Origin: Dolomedes plantarius
Lineage: Eukaryota; Arthropoda; Arachnida; Araneae; Dolomedidae
Assembly (NCBI GenBank): GCA_907164885.2
Contig: OU015501.1
Coordinates: 64,474,693 to 64,538,692 of the forward strand
DNA: 64,000 nt
Reading direction: 5' to 3'
Shown here: in pieces, positions 58,129 through 64,000 of the stretch
Layout of the letters: each line of letters begins with the position of its first letter
Position numbering within the stretch: position 1 is the first letter of the stretch
Notes under the pieces: model-generated
Told to the model about the DNA's origin: nothing
The model's database searches: none
Seen by the model: only the letters and a program-made list of their open reading frames with translations
Program-made: the position numbers and the translations under genes

Positions 58129-59960
58129 CTAGGTGTTTGGCCAACTTTTGAGTTGATCAGCGGCTGTAGATGTCAAGTTGGAACCATCGTGCATACAAAC
58201 TTTTCGGACGTCATATCGGTCATGTGGTCGAACTTTTATGATTTCGTAAGGACCAAAGAATTTGGGGCGCAATTTGAGCCCAGACCCAAATTGGGTACGT
58301 TGAATTGCTACTTTGTCACCAACATGATAGGTCGGGGGATGTTTACGACGTTTGTTATACTGTCGCTTGTTCTGCTCTTGTAGTTTCAAAATGTTGTTTT
58401 TTGCGTCTTTGCGAAGATGATTTGTGGCGTGAAATGTCATGTTGATAAACTCGTTTTCAAGAAGCTGTTTAATTTGGAGATTATCTTTATGTTTCATTTT
58501 GATGCCTGTTAAGAGCTCAAAAGGAGTATATTTGGTTGCTTTGGATGGGGTACTGTTGAAAATTCTTTGCAAAGCAGAAACATGTTTAAACCATTTCATC
58601 GGATCATCAAGTGAAAGTTTGGTTAAGACGGGTATTAAAGTGCCGTGGAGTCTCTCAATCTGACCGTTGCCACGCGGTACACCAGTAGGAATCTGAATAT
58701 GCTCTATGTTCTCCTGTTGGCAATAGTCTTGGAACTCTTTTGAAGTGAAGGCAGAACCTTTGTCTGAAATAATTCTGGTAGGGTTATCGAAAGTGGTTTG
58801 CTGGAGTTCCAACTTGTCCAGCGCATCGTGTACTGATGTGGATTTCACAGGATAAACCCATAGAAATTTGGTAAAGGCGTCCACAACAGTGAAAAGGTAC
58901 TTGTAGTTCTTATGCGTCGATGGAAGGGGTCCAAGAAAGTCGATGTGGTAAGTATCGAGGGGTAAACAAGCTTTAGGGATAGGATTTAGGTAACCTTCTT
59001 TTTTGCCTGATTTTCTGGAGGATAAGATGCAGGGAACACAATTAGAAATAACAGACACAACAATCTGACGCAAATTGGGAATAAAAAATGTTCTTTAACT
59101 AAGGCTTCGGTTTTATTAACAGCAAAGTGGCCTTTCGAATGGACATGTTGCACGATTTGTTTGTGCATGTCTTGTGGCACCAACAGAAGTTCTGTGCTAT
59201 TCACAAGCTTATACAGCACGCCATTTTTTACAGTGTAATCAGGTAAGGTAGATTGTTCGATCATCTGTTTAATACTGGTTGCAAAGTCATCTGACGTTTG
59301 CGAAGCAATAATTTTTCGCGTCAGGTCGTCGTGCTGAATGATCATGACAGGAAACCAACTAAGGGCGTCTGCGTGACGCATCTGATGACCAGGGCGATGG
59401 ACAATTTCATAATTAAAATCTTCCATGAAGAGTGCCCAACGAGCAACTTTGGGGGGAATGTCTTTCTTTGACATAGTCTTCTGAAAGGCGGAGCAGTCTG
59501 AGAAAATTTGAAATTTGTCTCCAAGCAAATAATGTCGAAATTTTTTAAGGGATTCTATTATCGCAAGTACTTCCAGTTCGTAGCTGGAGTATTTTTCTTC
59601 TTGGGGGTGGGGTTTTTCGGCTCATGTAGGAAATGGGGTGGAAACTGCCATCTGGGGCTTGTTGCAGCAGAATGGATCCATAACCTCTTTTACTAGCGTC
59701 ACAATGCAACTGTAAAGGCGGACCTTGTTGATAAAGTCTCAGAACGGGTTCCGTGGATAAGGCTCGTTTGAGAGCAAGAAAAGCCCGTTTTTGCTCTGGA
59801 CCGAATTGAAAAGAAGTTTCGTCTCGTAAGAGATCACTGAGCGGTCGGATAATGACAGCATACACTTTTATGAATTTACGGAAGTAGTCCGTTAATAACG
59901 TCGTAGGATGGCTTCCTAGGGGATAGGGATTAGTGGCCCAGAACGCACTTTGATAAAAAT
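58129..59960 (-). pseudogene. Gypsy pol: RNase H and integrase, two frameshifts
   Basis: From the right, the thumb/connection (TDYFRKFIKVYAVIIRPLSD) leads to RNase H (LQLHCDASKRGYGSILLQQ). After a frameshift near 59600 it continues with FQIFSDCSAFQ and HRPGHQMRHADAL. The integrase HHCC finger is cut by a second frameshift near 59070 (HVHSKGHF, then CVPCILSSR). The core is intact in one 314-codon frame: HIDFLGPLPS (Asp), IISDKGSAFTS (Asp) and GNGQIERLHGT (Glu). A C-terminal SH3-like part (YHVGDKVAIQRTQFG) and a stop near 58129 follow. The integrase region alone is unbroken, but the protein lacks a polymerase. Confidence 0.9.
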
Positions 59961-59988
59961 GCAGCGTCCGAGTCCACATGTAAAATAA

Positions 59989-60281
59989 TGTTGTCAGAAG
60001 TGGGATATGGAACACACTTGTCTACACTAACATTTATTTATTATCGACGAGTCACGGGACATAAACAGTTACAATTAACATTTATGGAACATCATTTTAC
60101 GTCTTTACGATAGCTGTTTGCTACCACGTTATCTCTTAACGTCTTACTCTCGCGGCAGCTTTTTCCTCTCTCCCCAGTCGTGCGTTCCCCGTAGAATGGC
60201 GGGGATCTTCGTTCGGCGGGAACGTCTCTGATTCGTCTCGCATGCTGTGGATGCTGTTGCCATAGCTCTCATCCAATAACT
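59989..60281 (-). repeat. Gypsy 5' LTR
   Basis: Nearly the same as the left LTR, including CCGTAGAATGGCGGGGATCT on the plus strand. Its outer end runs into (CA)n at 60281. Confidence 0.85.
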
Positions 60282-60412
<131 letters not shown>

Positions 60413-60995
60413 GCTCATATATGAGTAATTGATGGCAAGAAAACTATCTTAACTAAAAACTGGTTATTTATTAAAAGAACAGCGTTCCCATTTTCAGAAC
60501 CACTGATTTAGAAAATTAATCCTTACGAGATGCGATTTGGATTTTGGAACACATTATAACTTCTGTAGATTAAAAACCGGCTGAACGTATGATATTATAA
60601 CCGACAGCAGATGTGATTAAAAATATTGAATGAAATTTGAATCGCCATAAACTTAACTATGATGCAATTACGAATTTTAAAAAAAATTATAGTTGGCAAT
60701 AATAAGCAGTAAAAGATTGGAAGACGACAGATGACCTAAAATAATATTGAAGTAGATGAAAATTTTACAATACTGGAAACACCGAAACAAACAGAAATAA
60801 GAATAGTTTAACCAACTTTAAATTAAGTAGTTAATTAACTCTAATTTTCTTTTAGTAATGATCATTTGCTTCTTTATTAGATTCCAGAATAATTTTAATT
60901 AGAGCGAAACATTAAATAGGATATAACAATATAAAAAAGTGATACTTAATATTTATCAGGTTGAGATCAAATTTTAACCAAGGATATATAGAGTT
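60413..60995. other. No feature seen, AT-rich
   Basis: No supported structure. Confidence 0.5.
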
Positions 60996-60999
60996 TTAA

Positions 61000-61719
61000 G
61001 GTGACTGCCTACGTTCGGAGCCAATTTTTTTTTAATTGTTTTTTTAAGGATTTTTTTATCTTTTATGGTAAAATAGCATTTTTAAAAAAAACTTGCCTGT
61101 AAATACCATACTTTTTTATAAATTGGTCAACTTGAAGTAATTTTTAAAGAAATTTAGCTAAAATGCCTATCACTCTGCACAAAATTCTAATGCTACTATT
61201 TTAATTTCCTTCTCACATTGATACATATAACAGTTATCTTCAAAATGACCCTCAATCTAAGAGAAATTTTAAAATGCAAAAATAATACAGACAATTTTAT
61301 GTTCCAATATGAAAATTTTCCCCAATTCGTCATTCCTTTCCTTATAAAAACAGCCCCAAACAAAAAACTATTTATTAAACATCAATTATTGTGCGTCATC
61401 TCATTTACAATAGCATCTAAAACATTTCCTGAAAATTTTATTAAATTATATGCATTTATTATGTGAGATATCATGTTAACGGCAGAGATTTGAGCTAAAA
61501 AACATAATTCTGAGAAAAACGCATTTAAAGTTATGTGTCACTTCAATTTTGTATCTGACGATGTTTTTAAGAATAGCTATAACTCTGCTTCTAATTAATG
61601 TAGAGTGAAAATGAAAACGGTTTTGAAAAGAGAAAAGATTGAATTGCACGATTCTTGCAAAAAAAAATAAAATTGACCAAAATAGTCAAAAAATGGTATT
61701 TTCAACGTAGGCAGTCACC
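61000..61719. mobile_element. 720-bp TTAA-flanked MITE
   Basis: Inverted ends GGTGACTGCCTACGTT on both sides directly follow TTAA (60996-60999, 61720-61723). TTAA suggests piggyBac-type mobilisation, though the GG start differs from the usual CC. The 82-codon frame inside has no motif. Confidence 0.75.
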
Positions 61720-61723
61720 TTAA

Positions 61724-64000
61724 AATATGGCTTAAATATTATTTAAATTTACAAAAGAGAAATGGGGAAGTCCCCCTTATTTTCTTTACTATATAAATCA
61801 TTCACAACAAGTGAAACGTTATTTTTAGATATGTCTTTGGGGCAAACAATAAAAGTTTTTTAGAACACAAATAAAATAGTTACTTTTAAACTTACAAAAA
61901 TTCCAGTACATCATTTAAAGCAAAATGATTAAAGCAAAATTTCCATAATTAAGAATGAAATATATAACAACTAATAAAAAATAGATTAATAAACAAGGAT
62001 AGCTAAATAAAATTGCAATGTATTACTAGAAACTCTGTCTTTTGTTTCCCCACAAATATATAAATTATTTTAAACGCAAATCTGGATCTATTAAAAATTA
62101 TGAATGTCTTTTTATTGTATTAAACACTTTTCCTTGAAAAAAATTACTAGTGTTTTTTTTTCAATTTTTGAAGATTAAGAGAGCGTGAGACCCGTTAAGT
62201 GACTAAATCAAATCAAGAGTTCTCACTCGAAGACCTTGACGCAATGAATGATCTTGGTGTCTGAGATACTGAAGGAGCTTTACAGTGGGCCTTTCGTTAT
62301 GCAAACTTAAGAAAAAAACAAAATAAAAAAAGGAATAATTACTGGGTTCAGTAAGCATGAAATTGAAGAATTTTCACTTCCCAAGGGTTAAAAGAAATTT
62401 CTAGAATAAATACTTTATATTATGAAAAATGTATGCAAGAGTAAAATTAATAGACTGTTTGCTCTCAGGGTGATTTTTGCATGCTGTCGAATGAGTTCGT
62501 GAGGTAAAAGGATATTTTTAATGATGATTCGAGAACCACAGAATGATAATTCATGACTATAGAGAACTGCGAAAAGATTTAGGGATATCACTTCAAAGTC
62601 AAATTTTAAACGCCTCACGGATAAAAATAACTTACCTTGCCTTATAGTCCTAGAATGAGAAAAACTATTAGAAAAAAAATAATGAAAGGACTGTTGGCCG
62701 ACGATACCTTAAGCCGCCTAATTTAAACTACCATGTCATTGGTAAAAAGACCATTAAAAGACTATTAAAAGACCATTGGTAAATTGATGGCGAGTAGTGT
62801 TTAAAATAACAAGAAGCGAATAGGGTAACCAGAAGAGCATATTATTTTCTATAAAACAGATGACATGGGTTTTCCCAAAACGTGTAGAATATAAACTGCT
62901 ACGTCGTTACCTCCACTTAAAATTATACTATACCATTAAAATCGTGGGGACGTTACGAACAGGTAACACCAAGATACAGTGTGATTGTGTCAATTACTTT
63001 TGAGTGCAGTAACGTCTCTTGATGTGTACTATCATGGTGCACCAATATAGAAATTTCTGCTCTAGAACCCTCTCTGTGTTCTTAATTGGGGTAAGGTAAT
63101 TAGGACTTCACACTGTAATTCCACCATATTACAGGAATATATAGTATGTAATTCAACTAGAGGTATACTATGTGTTTAGAGACATACTTGAGTTCGCCCT
63201 GTCACACTGAAATAAAGCCTTACATTTTAAAAGCAAGTCGACTTAAATGTTGGCTGACTCTTCTATACAATTTTAATCTAACGATCTTGAGATGTAATGT
63301 TTACAACTGTCGCATAACAATACTGTCAAAACTGAATAAATAGTGAATATCGTGCCTCCGCCTTAACATCAGTTTTACCTTGAAGCACTGTGGAGTGATA
63401 AGAACGAGACCGCAAAGTTGCAGCAGTGTAGAAATAATAATGTGTTCTAAACTCTTAATATATTCAGAGGTCGTCCTTATAATACCACTTGAAAAGAATA
63501 ATTAGTGATAATTATTTTAGAAGTAAATCGCGTGATTTGCATTTGTTCGAACTCTCATTCTATTTAGAAACAAGGTGACTTAAATGTGGTTTGACATTTT
63601 CGTCGCACTTTTAAGAGAAAGATTAAACATCTTGGGATGTAATATTTAGTATTCTATAGTTTTAGAAGGCAACAGCCCCAACGCAACCAACTAACATTTT
63701 AACAATGTCAGTGAATTTTTAATCACGTTAAAAAATTATTCTGAAGCGTAAGATAAGATAACTAATGTTTATTGAGGTAATTTAGCTACTTCGAATCAAA
63801 ATCAAAGTTGAAGCTATAAACCAAGCTCTTTTTTAAAATGAAGGAATGTAGAGACAAATTATTTTTCAAAAATATATCCCTGAGTCAGTTAAGGCTGCTG
63901 TGTACTAAACCCTATTGGGTTAGTTCACTTCAACCTATGGAGAAATTCGTAATTTTTAACTGGCCACAGCGACAAGCTTATACGGTATTATGAACCTGAA
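61724..64000. other. No gene seen
   Basis: AT-rich. Two loosely similar blocks (about 63235-63310 and 63570-63660) share GACTTAAATGT and CTTG(A/G)GATGTAAT, so an old repeat may be present. Nothing else could be supported. Confidence 0.45.

Larger units (their letters stand above)
57523..60281 (-). mobile_element. Ty3/Gypsy retrotransposon with both LTRs, internally deleted
   Basis: The element is on the minus strand: 5' LTR at the right (about 59989-60281), 3' LTR at the left (57523-57815). The interior starts abruptly near 59970 in the reverse transcriptase thumb, so gag, protease and most of the polymerase are missing. RNase H and integrase follow. The LTRs differ at about ten positions by eye, so the insertion is fairly young. 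The right end is bordered by a large microsatellite. Confidence 0.9.

Overview
This looks like an AT-rich piece of an animal genome, most likely an arthropod and plausibly a spider or other chelicerate. I infer this from the mix of elements: K02A2.6-like Ty3/Gypsy pol, Tc1/mariner transposases including a DUF4817-type one, piggyBac, hAT, pogo/Tigger, Helitron, PIF/Harbinger-type MITEs and tRNA-derived SINEs. Long (TA)n and (CA)n arrays also fit. I found no convincing host exon, no rRNA gene and no intact tRNA gene. The window reads as intergenic or intronic DNA dominated by decayed transposons.

Layout. 0.3-4.6 kb: a Gypsy pol whose integrase is split between strands, with a hAT element inserted in its zinc-finger region with a clean 8-bp duplication, followed by a plus-strand integrase tail and LTR. 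5.0-6.1 kb: a Tigger-type end and a long foldback MITE in a (TA)n array. 9.7-12.8 kb: an internally deleted Tigger relic, a TTAA-flanked piggyBac-type MITE and a non-autonomous Helitron carrying a 186-bp MITE. 14.2-17.3 kb: a LINE RNase H tail, a nearly complete mariner relative (DD41D spacing, TIRs, TA duplication) and a solo LTR. 20-25.9 kb: an endonuclease-domain relic, tRNA-like repeats, a pogo-type MITE and a 2-kb pogo/jerky-type element encoding a DDE transposase with a PHD-like finger. 25.9-31.2 kb: two mariner relics, a TA-flanked MITE, and a piggyBac transposase gene broken by two further copies of the 186-bp MITE. 31-49 kb: mostly featureless AT-rich DNA with two SINEs, LTR-like blocks, microsatellites, a 281-bp tandem duplication and a second copy of the pogo-type MITE. 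49.4-52.4 kb: a long-TIR Tc1/mariner-superfamily element with a DUF4817-like transposase, itself carrying a nested piggyBac derivative. 55.2-56.5 kb: a Tc1 relic. 57.2-60.3 kb: a SINE and an internally deleted Gypsy element with both LTRs. 61.0-61.7 kb: a TTAA-flanked MITE.

No cellular pathway is encoded. What can be read is a history of insertions. Nesting gives relative ages: hAT after Gypsy, 186-bp MITEs after piggyBac and after Helitron, piggyBac after the DUF4817-type element. The Gypsy copy at 57.5-60.3 kb has LTRs that differ by only a few percent, so it is one of the younger datable insertions. All coding entries are broken except for short stretches. The calls rest on visible motifs, terminal repeats and target-site duplications, not on database searches.
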